Below, in pieces: positions 43,669 to 52,377 of a stretch of DNA of 64,000 nucleotides. Under the pieces are notes generated by a model. That model had not been told where the DNA came from, did not search any database, and saw only the letters and a list, made by a program, of their open reading frames with translations. A program made the translations under genes and the position numbers. Numbering within the stretch: position 1 is the stretch's first letter; each line of letters starts with the position of its first letter. The stretch is from Pseudomonadales bacterium (lineage in GTDB: Bacteria; Pseudomonadota; Gammaproteobacteria; Pseudomonadales; Azotimanducaceae): the NCBI GenBank assembly GCA_024234635.1, contig JACKNX010000016.1, positions 34,721-98,720 of the forward strand, written 5' to 3'.

Positions 43669-44601
43669 GTGACATCGCGACTATCCCGCATCACCCGCTT
43701 CGGCGCGCTCATTGCACTGATGCTTGCAGGCACGACCGTCAGGGCGCTCGACGTCCAGGACCACTACGCCGACAACCAGGGCGTGAAGATCCACTATGTC
43801 ACGAGCGGCGCCGAGCGCGGAACCCGCCCCCTGGTGGTAATGATTCACGGCTTCCCGGACTTCTGGTACACGTGGCGGGATCAGATGCAGTCGCTCGGCA
43901 ACGATTTCCGCGTCGCCGCGGTTGATCAGCGCGGATACAACCTCAGTGACAAGCCGGAAGGTGTCGACGCCTACGCCATGCCCAATCTGGTGGCTGATAT
44001 CGCGGCCGTCATCGCCGCGGAGGGTGAGTCGTCGGCGGTGGTCGTCGGACACGACTGGGGTGGCGCTGTCGCCTGGAACGTGGCAATGACCCGCCCCGAT
44101 CTTGTGCGCTACCTTGTCATACTGAACCTGCCGCATCCGAAGGGTATCGGCCGCGAGATCGCTACCAATCCGGCACAGCGAACCAATAGCGAGTACGCGT
44201 TCCGCTTCCAGCAACCGGATGCGCACAAATCGCTCACCGCCGAAGGTCTGGCCGCGTGGGTAACGGACGCCGCAGCGAGGGAAAGATACGTTGACGCGTT
44301 TCGGCGCAGCAGTTTCGAGGGGATGCTGAACTACTACAAGGCGAACTATCCGCGGCCTCCTGTCGACGGGGCGCCGCCGCCAGCCGCACCGGCAATGCCC
44401 AACGTGCGTGTGCCCGTACTGATGTTCCACGGGCTCGACGACCAGGCCCTGCTGCCCGGTGCACTAAGCGGAACCTGGGACTGGGTGGATGCGGATCTCT
44501 CGCTGGTGACCATCCCAGGCGCCGGACACTTCGTGCAGCAGGATGCGAGCGCGCTGGTGTCCGGCACACTGCGGAACTGGTTGCTTCAACGCACGCAGTG
44601 A
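43669..44601 (+). CDS. Exported alpha/beta hydrolase, epoxide hydrolase-like
   Basis: The 310-residue protein has an N-terminal signal sequence (ALIALMLAGTTVRA), the HGFPDFWYTW oxyanion motif, and a nucleophile elbow GHDWGG with aspartate D129. Asp instead of Ser marks the epoxide hydrolase/dehalogenase branch. A catalytic His lies near IPGAGHFVQQ. Start is GTG 43669 with AAGGAGAT upstream. A periplasmic hydrolase acting on an epoxide or halogenated compound is inferred; the substrate is unknown. Confidence 0.85.
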   Translation: MTSRLSRITRFGALIALMLAGTTVRALDVQDHYADNQGVKIHYVTSGAERGTRPLVVMIHGFPDFWYTWRDQMQSLGNDFRVAAVDQRGYNLSDKPEGVDAYAMPNLVADIAAVIAAEGESSAVVVGHDWGGAVAWNVAMTRPDLVRYLVILNLPHPKGIGREIATNPAQRTNSEYAFRFQQPDAHKSLTAEGLAAWVTDAAARERYVDAFRRSSFEGMLNYYKANYPRPPVDGAPPPAAPAMPNVRVPVLMFHGLDDQALLPGALSGTWDWVDADLSLVTIPGAGHFVQQDASALVSGTLRNWLLQRTQ

Positions 44602-44625
44602 GCGTCACCGCGAGCGGCGGGCGCC

Positions 44626-45522
44626 TCAGGGCCGGGACGCACCAATGATGTAGCGCAGCATGTCGTCCAGGGGCGTCAGTTCGATACCCAGACGCGCTGC
44701 CGCGGGCGCGGGATCGATGGCGTCGTCGTGGTCGAGCACCTCCAGCATGGCTGCTGTAACCACCGGATTACCGGAAAGGCTCTCCAGCACCCGGGCGACA
44801 CCCATGCCAAGCGACATCGGCAACGATACCAACCTCGGCTGGGTACCTAGCAACCGCGCGACGCGCAGGATCAGGTCGCGACGACTGAGCGATTCCGGGC
44901 CAGCCAGACGCAGTCCGCCATACGCTGCCTCGCACGCGCGCAACACGGCCTGCACGGCATCGCCGGCAAACAGGGGTTGCTCCAGGCTCTCCAGGCGCCA
45001 GCCAAATGACACGCCGGCCCGGGCGCGCGCCTGCAAGGCGCGACTGGCGTAGTCGTTCTCGCCCAGCACCATGGGCACCTGCAGCACCGTCACAGGTAAC
45101 CCGCTGTCCAGCAGCAAACGCTCGGCGCGGCCTTTCGAAGCGAGGCAGCGATTGGTCGCCGTTGGTGACGCACCGAGAATACTCAGGTAGGCGATGCGCG
45201 GCGCGGCTCCTGCCTGATGGATCGCATCAACGAGCGCTGCACAGGTGGTTTCATGCGCGGCCTGGTAGGTATTGCCAGGACTCTCCTTGAGGATGCCGAC
45301 GAGGTGCACCACCGCCGTCACGCCCTCCAGTGCCGCCGCCAGCGCAGGCACATCGGCGTAGTCCAGGCAGACGACATCAAGTTCCCGAATGTCCGTCAGC
45401 TGCGCGACGGCGCGTTGCGAGCGCACGGCGGCCCGGGCTGTCCAGCCAGCCGGCAACGCCTTCAGCAGCAGCCGGCCGAGATGGCCATTGGCCCCGGTGA
45501 CCAGCACTCGCCCCGCGGTCAT
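44626..45522 (-). CDS. NAD(P)-binding Rossmann-fold protein (atypical SDR, NDUFA9-like)
   Basis: The protein of about 298 residues begins with the nucleotide-binding motif VLVTGANGHLGRLL and resembles atypical SDR proteins of the NmrA/NDUFA9 type, which often lack SDR catalysis. No Tyr-x3-Lys site is clear. Start ATG 45522 has AGGGGC upstream; an ATG ten codons earlier (45552) is the alternative. The role is unknown. Confidence 0.75.
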   Translation of the reverse strand: MTAGRVLVTGANGHLGRLLLKALPAGWTARAAVRSQRAVAQLTDIRELDVVCLDYADVPALAAALEGVTAVVHLVGILKESPGNTYQAAHETTCAALVDAIHQAGAAPRIAYLSILGASPTATNRCLASKGRAERLLLDSGLPVTVLQVPMVLGENDYASRALQARARAGVSFGWRLESLEQPLFAGDAVQAVLRACEAAYGGLRLAGPESLSRRDLILRVARLLGTQPRLVSLPMSLGMGVARVLESLSGNPVVTAAMLEVLDHDDAIDPAPAAARLGIELTPLDDMLRYIIGASRP

Positions 45523-45734
45523 TCCGGGCTGCCCCTGTGTTCCATTCCCCACTGCTCAATCCCCGGCCAGTTGACGACGGTGGTGTAGGATTGCAGCACA
45601 CCCGGCCAACGACAACGCTGTGACCAGCCCATGCATTCAGCCCTTACGCCCGAATTGTCAGAATCGCGACCGACCAGCGGGAAACGGACCGTGAACCGGA
45701 CACTCCACACTCCCTCCCGGGCGCTGCGCCAGCG

Positions 45735-46262
45735 ATGTGGCTGACCTGGGCCAACGCCCTCACCGCACTCCGCCTCGCGCTGATCGCGCCACTGGTACTG
45801 GCAGTTATTCATGGCGTCTGGACAGTTGCCGCAGGGCTGTTCACGCTGGCCGTGCTCACCGACTACTTCGATGGGCCACTGGCGCGCCATCACGGCCAGG
45901 CGACGCCCATCGGCGGCTTCATGGATCACGCAACCGACGCGCTGTTTGTCACTGTACTGTGCGCCGCAATGGCCTTGCACCACCACCTTGCCTGGCTGCT
46001 TCCGGTTCTGATTCCGCTGGCCTTCATTCAGTACTCGGTGGACTCCCGCGTTCTCGCCGGCCGGGCCTTGCGGCCGAACCGGCTCGGCCGCGTCAACGGA
46101 ATCAGTTACTACGTGCTTCCCGGCGTTGTCATCGGCGCCCACTGGCTCGACTGGTGGGGCTGGCTGGCCATGCCCACCAGCATCGCGAGCTGGCTGCTCT
46201 GTACCAGCACGCTCGTCTCGATGGGGCTGCGCGCAACGAACTACCGCGCAACAGCTGACTGA
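45735..46262 (+). CDS. CDP-alcohol phosphatidyltransferase family protein
   Basis: The 175-residue integral membrane protein has about five membrane helices and the complete CDP-OH-P motif: D43, D46-G47, A50-R51, G60, D64, D68, spaced exactly as required. It transfers a phosphatidyl group from CDP-diacylglycerol to an alcohol such as glycerol 3-phosphate or inositol. The short length and lack of psd/pgsA neighbours leave the acceptor open. It converges on the next gene (8 bp). Confidence 0.9.
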   Translation: MWLTWANALTALRLALIAPLVLAVIHGVWTVAAGLFTLAVLTDYFDGPLARHHGQATPIGGFMDHATDALFVTVLCAAMALHHHLAWLLPVLIPLAFIQYSVDSRVLAGRALRPNRLGRVNGISYYVLPGVVIGAHWLDWWGWLAMPTSIASWLLCTSTLVSMGLRATNYRATAD

Positions 46263-46270
46263 ATCCTGAT

Positions 46271-47248
46271 TCAGGCGAACAATTCGCGGTTCGCCTTCGG
46301 CAGAAACAGCACGCCGATCGCCGCGTTGAACAGCACGAAGAACGTGTGCATGACCATGCTGAAGGCACCAACCTCCGGGTAGTCCGGAAACAATACCGTC
46401 CATAACAGGAGCGCCCCCGCATGAAACGGCAGCGGCAGTGCCGCTGCCAGAAAGATCACCGGCAGGAATGCCAGCATCTCCGCAAAGGAGACATTCACAT
46501 TGAACAGCTGCAGCGACAGGGTATAGACCGCAATGGCCAGCAGCAGATTCGGTGCCTTGAACAGCACGATCAGAAGATAGTGAACGGGTCTAGCCTTGCG
46601 GAAAGCCGCCAGCAGCGGTTTGTCCCTAAGGCGGCTGCGCGGCAGGATACGACCTGCAAAATAGGCCATGTGAAGCGGCAGGTAGAGCGCAGCGCCAAGG
46701 AATACCGCCGGCAGGATTCGATCCAGCGGCAGCAGCGTGGACGCCCGCTGCACGACATCGTAGAAAAGCACCACACCAACGGCGGAAAACACCAGAAGCT
46801 GATAGATCTCCATGACACCCAGCATGATCATGCTGGACAGGGCTTCCCAGCCGGGCACCTGGTGACGCCGCAGAAGGTACAGCGACATGGCGCCCTTGCC
46901 CACCTGCTCGTTCACCAGCGAAAGTATGTAGGCACTGGCGCGCACCGGCAGTATGTCCGTGAGCTTCAGGTCCGGCGCGTTGAACCACTTCACCACCCGC
47001 CAGGTGACATGCGAGTCCACGAAGAAGAAGAACACCGAATACGGGATCATCAGCATCAGCCAGCTCAGCCAGTCCGCCTCGCCGAAGAACCGCCCCAGAT
47101 ACTGCCAGACATCCAGCGATTCACGCGCTGCCGCCCCCTGCAGACGCCCGAATACGAGGTAGAAACAACCCAGCGTCAACAGCCAGGTACCAATCCGGAA
47201 GCCCAGCTTCCGGCCTTTGCCACCCGTGGATGCGGCAGACTCACTCAC
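46271..47248 (-). CDS. Flippase-like/lysylphosphatidylglycerol-synthase-type membrane protein
   Basis: The 325-residue protein has about eight hydrophobic helices and motifs typical of the UPF0104/LPG-synthase N-terminal membrane domain (VNEQVGKGAMSLYLLRR). No soluble catalytic domain follows, so it resembles the flippase-like branch (AglD/MprF N-terminal). The GTG start at 47248 overlaps the TGA of the upstream serine hydrolase, suggesting coupling. A role in lipid or polyisoprenoid transport is inferred. Confidence 0.72.
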   Translation of the reverse strand: MSESAASTGGKGRKLGFRIGTWLLTLGCFYLVFGRLQGAAARESLDVWQYLGRFFGEADWLSWLMLMIPYSVFFFFVDSHVTWRVVKWFNAPDLKLTDILPVRASAYILSLVNEQVGKGAMSLYLLRRHQVPGWEALSSMIMLGVMEIYQLLVFSAVGVVLFYDVVQRASTLLPLDRILPAVFLGAALYLPLHMAYFAGRILPRSRLRDKPLLAAFRKARPVHYLLIVLFKAPNLLLAIAVYTLSLQLFNVNVSFAEMLAFLPVIFLAAALPLPFHAGALLLWTVLFPDYPEVGAFSMVMHTFFVLFNAAIGVLFLPKANRELFA

Positions 47249-48408
47249 GATGCACGCCCCGCCAGCCGGTAAGCCATCGCCTTGAATTCGTGGCTGAACG
47301 GGTGCCAGAAGCCAGGCATCCTTTGGGTCATGCACATGCCGGTAATGCCGGCATTGGGCGCCATCCACGAGTGAGTGCCCGCCATGCCGCCCCAGTGATA
47401 CTCGTCACGCGCCATCAACGGCTCCTCCGCGCCCACCGCCTGCTTGATGGCAAATCCGAGGCCGAATACGGTGCCGGGCATTGCCCACATCGGAAAGGCC
47501 ACATGCACACCCGCGCTCAGTTGATTGGTGCGCATGAGCGCCAGCGTTTCGGGTTTGAGCAGGGTGGCGCCATTCCACGTGCCACCGTTGACGATCATGC
47601 GGATGAATGCCAGGTAGTCCGCCACCGTGGAGACCAGTCCGCCACCGCCGCTGAGGAAACGCCTCGGTCGGCTGTAAGGACCGGTGGCGGGGTCCTCCGC
47701 TTTCACCAGTCCGGGCTTCATCGGATTGAACAGGTCGGTCGGCGCATACATGGTGACAAGCCGATCAACCTTTTCGGGAGACACATGGAAGGCCGTGTCC
47801 ACCATGCCGAGCGGCCGGAAGATATGCTCCTCCAGATAGTCGTCGAAGCGCTGGCCGGATACCACTTCGACAATGCGCGCCACAACGTCCGTCGCCAGAC
47901 TGTACCGCCAGTTCGTACCCGGCTCGTAGACCAGTGGCAGCGAACCCAGCCGATCGCACAGCTCCTCGAGCGTCAGCTCCTCACCACCGAACAGGTTGAT
48001 GCCCGCCGCGGCGTACGCCTTGTCGATGAGGGAATCCGGCTCGATGAATCCATACGACAGGCCAGCGCTGTGGCTGAGCAGATGCCGCACCCGGATTGAC
48101 CCGCCTGCCGGATCCGCATGCGACACTTCCGTGGCATCCGCTCTCAGTACCCGCGGGTGCGCAAACGCCGGAAGATAGCGCTCAACCGGGGCATCCAGAT
48201 CGAGACGCCCCATCTCCACGAGCTGCATGGCCGCGACGCTGGTGACGATCTTGGTGTTGGAGTGCATGCGGTAGATCGCGTCCTCCCGGAGCGGCGTGCG
48301 GGACTCGAGGTCCATGTAGCCGAACAGCCGGAAATCCAGCACATCCGTACCTCGCATGACGAGCGTATTCACACAGGACAGGATGCCTTCGTCGACATAC
48401 CATGCCAT
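47245..48408 (-). CDS. Serine hydrolase of the beta-lactamase/EstB family
   Basis: The 387-residue protein has the penicillin-binding-like motif SNTK (Ser50, Lys53), a Tyr-Ser-Leu second motif in WRYSLATD and a C-terminal HWGGMAG box. It may be an esterase or a D-amino-acid peptidase. The frame stays open for 32 codons upstream, in family-like sequence (VTTVPSEIDFSPLHERMAW), yet has no ATG, GTG, TTG or CTG there. An ATC codon at 48465-48463 lies eight bases after AGGGGAG. Hence the true N-terminus may be longer than the first ATG (48408). Confidence 0.75.
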   Translation of the reverse strand: MAWYVDEGILSCVNTLVMRGTDVLDFRLFGYMDLESRTPLREDAIYRMHSNTKIVTSVAAMQLVEMGRLDLDAPVERYLPAFAHPRVLRADATEVSHADPAGGSIRVRHLLSHSAGLSYGFIEPDSLIDKAYAAAGINLFGGEELTLEELCDRLGSLPLVYEPGTNWRYSLATDVVARIVEVVSGQRFDDYLEEHIFRPLGMVDTAFHVSPEKVDRLVTMYAPTDLFNPMKPGLVKAEDPATGPYSRPRRFLSGGGGLVSTVADYLAFIRMIVNGGTWNGATLLKPETLALMRTNQLSAGVHVAFPMWAMPGTVFGLGFAIKQAVGAEEPLMARDEYHWGGMAGTHSWMAPNAGITGMCMTQRMPGFWHPFSHEFKAMAYRLAGRAS

Positions 48409-48480
48409 ACGCTCGTGAAGCGGCGAAAAATCGATCTCGCTCGGAACCGTGGTGACCTGATTGATGGCGGCATCTCCCCT

Positions 48481-50697
48481 GTGAACCGGGTCGGCACGAT
48501 ACCATCACGCCGGCTGCTGTGTACCTGCCTGCTGTTGCTGGTGGCAGCCTGCGGTGGCGATCCGGCGGCACCCGTCAGACAGCCCGCCCACAACGAGGTG
48601 CCCGCCCCGTCAGCCACGTACGTGGGCAGCGCGCGCTGCGGCGTTTGCCACGACGCGCACTACGCCGCCTGGCAAGGCAGCCATCATGCCCGGGCAATGC
48701 AGGCGGCATCCCCGGCCACCGTGCTGGGCGCCTTCCCGGCGCAGCTCGGCCAGTCTCGTTTCTTCCTGGAGGACGGCGCGTATCGCGTCAGCACCTGGGA
48801 CGCAAACGGCAAGCCCGCCACCTTTACCATCAGCCACACCTTCGGCGTGTATCCACTACAGCAGTACCTGGTGGATTTTCCGGGGGGCCGCTTGCAGGCC
48901 CTCGGCATTGCCTGGGACGCCCGCGCCGAAGGTGACGGCGGGCAACGCTGGTTCGAGCTGTATCCTGCCGGCCGTGAAGTCGCGGGCGACGTGCTGCACT
49001 GGACAGGGCGTGCCTTCACCTGGAATTCGATGTGCGCGGATTGCCACAGTACTGCCGTGCGCAAGGGCTATGACCCGGCGGCCGCCACCTACCACACAAC
49101 GTCCGCGGAGATGGGCGTGGGCTGTGAAGCCTGCCACGGCCCGGGTTCGGCGCACGCCGCGTCACCAACGGCGAATTCGCTGCCCGTCGCCGTGGCGGCC
49201 CGGGTGGAAACCTGCGCGCCCTGCCACGCCCGCCGCAGCCAGGTAGCGGAAGGCTTCGCACCGGGCAAAGCACTGCTCGACCACTACGTGCCCGCCCTGC
49301 TCACGCCACCCCTCTACTATCCGGACGGGCAGATCCATGACGAGGTTTTCGAATACGGTTCCTTCGCCAGCAGTCGCATGGCATCGATGGGGGTGATCTG
49401 CACGGATTGCCATGAGCCGCACACAGCAAAGTTGCGCGCCGAGGGCGACGCCTTGTGCGAGCTGTGCCACAGCCCTGCGGGCAATCCCCGCTTCCCCTCG
49501 CTGCCGAAGAAACGCTATGCCAGCGCCGCGCACCACGCACACGCCGAGAGCAGCGAAGGAGCCCGCTGCGTGAACTGTCACATGCCACAGACAACTTACA
49601 TGGCGGTGCACCCTCGCCGGGATCACAGCCTGCGCATCCCCCGACCGCGCCCGGACGCCACCAGTCCAAGTGCCTGCACGCGTTGCCACCAGACCCGCGA
49701 CGAAGCCTGGGCGCAGGCGGCACTGGCAAAAGGCAGCCCGCCGACCGATCCTGCGCACTGGTCCGTAAAGCTGGACGGTGGCCGGCCGGACACACTGCGG
49801 CAGCTCTGGCAGGACGCCTCGGCACCGGCCATTGTTCGGGCCTCCGCGCTGGCGCGATCCACCACCCCACCGTCCGGTCAGACACTGGCAGCAGCTGCCG
49901 AACGGTTGTCCGCCATCGACCCTCTCATCCGCCTTGCCCTGGTAACCGCGAGTGAGCGCTCACCAACTGCAGGCGCCTCGCTGTTGCTGGAAAAGCTGTC
50001 GGCAGACCCCTTACTCGGGATTCGCGCCGCCGCAGCCTTCGCCCGGGCACGGCGTGCCCCGCCGGACGCGCCGCTCCATGGCGGTAGCACACTCGCGGAA
50101 CTGCGCGCCGTACAGCACGTCAACGCGGACACGCCGGAGGCGCTCGTCAATCTGGCAACCCTGGACCTGCTGGCCGGAGACGTGACCACGGCGCGATCCC
50201 AACTGAACAAGGCCCTGACGATTGCGCCAGACTTTGTCCCCGCACTCATCAATCTCGCTGATCTGGACCGCCAGACCGGTCGGGACGTACAGGCCGGTCC
50301 ACTGTTGCAGCGTGCCATTGTCCTTGCCCCCGATCTGGCGGATGTACATTACGCCTACGCGCTCTGGCAAATCCGGCGCAGGGACATCAAACAGGCCATC
50401 ACCTCGCTGGCCAAGGCGCACGCGCTCGCGCCGCAGAACTCCACGGTGCTGCATGCCTATGTGACGGCGCTGTTAGAGACGGGTGCGGTGCCGCTTGCAG
50501 AGCAAACACTTGCGGCTGCGGAGGTCACCGTGCTTGGCGAGGAACGACTGCTGGTGTTGGGCGTGCGGGTGGCCGAGACCGCGGAAGACTCTCAACGCAC
50601 CCTGCATTATCTGAAGAAGCTGGTTGAACTGGTGCCGGATGATCCCCGCTATCAGTCCGCCTTGCGCGCTCGCGCCACGGCGTCATCGGCGCCCTGA
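48481..50697 (+). CDS. Octahaem cytochrome c lipoprotein with TPR domain
   Basis: A 738-residue protein, starting at GTG 48481, with a lipoprotein signal ending LLLLVAAC-G. Eight CxxCH haem sites are seen: CGVCH, CADCH, CEACH, CAPCH, CTDCH, CELCH, CVNCH and CTRCH, within the first 420 residues. The second half is helical, with TPR-like repeats (VNLATLDLLAGDVTTARSQL, LINLADLDRQTGRDVQA). It is probably tethered at the outer membrane, facing the periplasm, and able to pass electrons and bind partners. Relatives with this pairing exist in marine gammaproteobacteria but the role is unknown. Its last 46 bp overlap csrA on the other strand. Confidence 0.88.
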   Translation: MNRVGTIPSRRLLCTCLLLLVAACGGDPAAPVRQPAHNEVPAPSATYVGSARCGVCHDAHYAAWQGSHHARAMQAASPATVLGAFPAQLGQSRFFLEDGAYRVSTWDANGKPATFTISHTFGVYPLQQYLVDFPGGRLQALGIAWDARAEGDGGQRWFELYPAGREVAGDVLHWTGRAFTWNSMCADCHSTAVRKGYDPAAATYHTTSAEMGVGCEACHGPGSAHAASPTANSLPVAVAARVETCAPCHARRSQVAEGFAPGKALLDHYVPALLTPPLYYPDGQIHDEVFEYGSFASSRMASMGVICTDCHEPHTAKLRAEGDALCELCHSPAGNPRFPSLPKKRYASAAHHAHAESSEGARCVNCHMPQTTYMAVHPRRDHSLRIPRPRPDATSPSACTRCHQTRDEAWAQAALAKGSPPTDPAHWSVKLDGGRPDTLRQLWQDASAPAIVRASALARSTTPPSGQTLAAAAERLSAIDPLIRLALVTASERSPTAGASLLLEKLSADPLLGIRAAAAFARARRAPPDAPLHGGSTLAELRAVQHVNADTPEALVNLATLDLLAGDVTTARSQLNKALTIAPDFVPALINLADLDRQTGRDVQAGPLLQRAIVLAPDLADVHYAYALWQIRRRDIKQAITSLAKAHALAPQNSTVLHAYVTALLETGAVPLAEQTLAAAEVTVLGEERLLVLGVRVAETAEDSQRTLHYLKKLVELVPDDPRYQSALRARATASSAP

Positions 50698-50867
50698 CTT
50701 CCGGGGCTCTGGGAAATGCGGTTATAAATCTCCTCGCGATGTACCGGAATCGATTTGGGGGCCTTGATCCCCAGACGCACCTGGTTGCCGTTGACAGCGA
50801 CCACGTAGATCTCCACTTCGTCTCCGATCCGGATCGCCTCTCCCGGGCGTCTTGTCAGAATCAGCAT
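50652..50867 (-). CDS. csrA: Carbon storage regulator CsrA
   Basis: CsrA (RsmA) is a small dimeric RNA-binding protein that blocks or stabilises mRNAs at GGA motifs. The 71-residue product has the whole conserved core: MLILTRRPGEAIRIG, VNGNQVRLGIKAPKSI and VHREEIY, followed by a variable tail. Its 3' end runs 46 bp into the 3' end of the octahaem gene, tail to tail. Being a global post-transcriptional regulator, it is probably expressed from its own promoter in the 293-bp gap to its right. Confidence 0.97.
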   Translation of the reverse strand: MLILTRRPGEAIRIGDEVEIYVVAVNGNQVRLGIKAPKSIPVHREEIYNRISQSPGSQGADDAVARARKAD

Positions 50868-51160
50868 GTTTTTTCCCTCTTGTGTGTCAGCCCTCGGAAC
50901 GCAGTACGCCGTGTCACGGTCACGAAGCAGCGTTGCTTACTACGTTGTCCGGCAGTATACCTGCCAGCCAGACGACGAACAGACGCAAATCGGTTCAGTT
51001 TGTGCCGGAAACGACGCTCTCTTGCCCATGTCACGGACAAATTCGGGTCATCAGCTCGAACCTTCCAATGAGCGGTTTACATCAGCCCACATTCTTGCGG
51101 GATTGTTCGCCGCCAACGTAAATTGCCCAACAAATTGCAGACGCAAACGGGAGCCTGCTC

Positions 51161-52291
51161 ATGCATGAAACGAGCGTCATCGATTGCGACATGCACGTTC
51201 TGGAACCCGCCACGCTGTGGCTGGACTATCTCGAGCCCGGTTTCCGCTCCCGCGCCATTCGCATCGAACGCAACGCACTGGGCGAGGAGCAGCTCATCAT
51301 CGGCGACAAGGTTGTGCTCGAGCGCGGCCTCGCCGGGCTTGGCGGTGTGCACCGCAATCGCGCGGAACTGTTCTCCGGGAAGCTGACCTACGCGCAAGGC
51401 TCCCCACCTGCCGCATACGATCCCGCGGCAAGGCAGACCTTGCTGGACGAATGGAACGTGCGCGCAAGCGTGACATTTCCCACCATCGGCATCCTGCCAT
51501 TTCCAACCGACGATCAGGCGCTGGCATCCGCCTATTGCCGCGCCTACAACACCTGGCTTGCGGAATTCGCACAGAGCGTCCCCGGACGCATCATCCCCAT
51601 TGCCACCGTGAACTGGTTCGATGTGGAAAGCGCCATCCTCGAACTCGATCGCTGCCTCCGGCTTGGCTTTCGCGGCCTGTTCGTGCCACCGGAAACGATC
51701 GGCGGCAGAAGCCCCAGCCACCCGGACTTCAACCCGTTGTGGCAGCGTTTGACGGATGCCGGCCTGCCGGGTTGCCTGCATGTCATCGTTCGTTTCTCGG
51801 GCGCCGCGTCTCCCTTTGCCGCCTGGCGTGAAGCCCAGCCCGCGCCCGGCACGCTGTTCGGCTTTGGCCTCGGCGCCACCGGCCAGTTGATGCCCGCCAT
51901 CGCCGCCATGGTGCTGGACGGATTCTTCGACCGCTTTCCCCGCCAGAAACTGGTGGCCGTGGAAGCCGGCTGCGGATTCGCCGCCTATCTCATGGACCGC
52001 ATGGATGAGAAGTGGCGCGTGATGTCGAGCCTCGGCAACCCGCTCGCTATGCCGCCAAGCGACTACATACGCCGCAACTGTTATTTCGTTGCCGAACCCG
52101 AGGAGCGCACCATCGGCGCCATGCTGGACCTGGTTGGCGAGGACAACATCCTCTGGGGTTCCGACTTCCCCCACATAGACGCCAGCATGGACGCTCCCGA
52201 ACAGATTCGCGCCAGCCTCAGCGCGCTCAGCCCGGAGCGCCAGCAGCGGGTGCTGGGGGCAAACGCCGCGCGCGTGTTCCGGTTCCCCTGA
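51161..52291 (+). CDS. Amidohydrolase (ACMSD/decarboxylase-like, amidohydro-rel 2)
   Basis: The 376-residue protein has the metal-binding start DCDMHVLEP and the C-terminal aspartate motif WGSDFPHIDAS of the ACMSD-type amidohydrolase family, which contains decarboxylases and hydrolases of aromatic or other acids. A mid-protein VEAGCGFAAYLMDRMDE segment matches the family. No signal peptide is visible. The substrate is unknown. It precedes the secreted beta-helix gene by 86 bp. Confidence 0.88.
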   Translation: MHETSVIDCDMHVLEPATLWLDYLEPGFRSRAIRIERNALGEEQLIIGDKVVLERGLAGLGGVHRNRAELFSGKLTYAQGSPPAAYDPAARQTLLDEWNVRASVTFPTIGILPFPTDDQALASAYCRAYNTWLAEFAQSVPGRIIPIATVNWFDVESAILELDRCLRLGFRGLFVPPETIGGRSPSHPDFNPLWQRLTDAGLPGCLHVIVRFSGAASPFAAWREAQPAPGTLFGFGLGATGQLMPAIAAMVLDGFFDRFPRQKLVAVEAGCGFAAYLMDRMDEKWRVMSSLGNPLAMPPSDYIRRNCYFVAEPEERTIGAMLDLVGEDNILWGSDFPHIDASMDAPEQIRASLSALSPERQQRVLGANAARVFRFP

Positions 52292-52377
52292 GCACATAGG
52301 TGATTTGCCAATCATTTAACTGCGGGGAATGCTGTGGGGTGCTAACGTGCCGCGTTGAATCACCATGGCTTTGGTCA

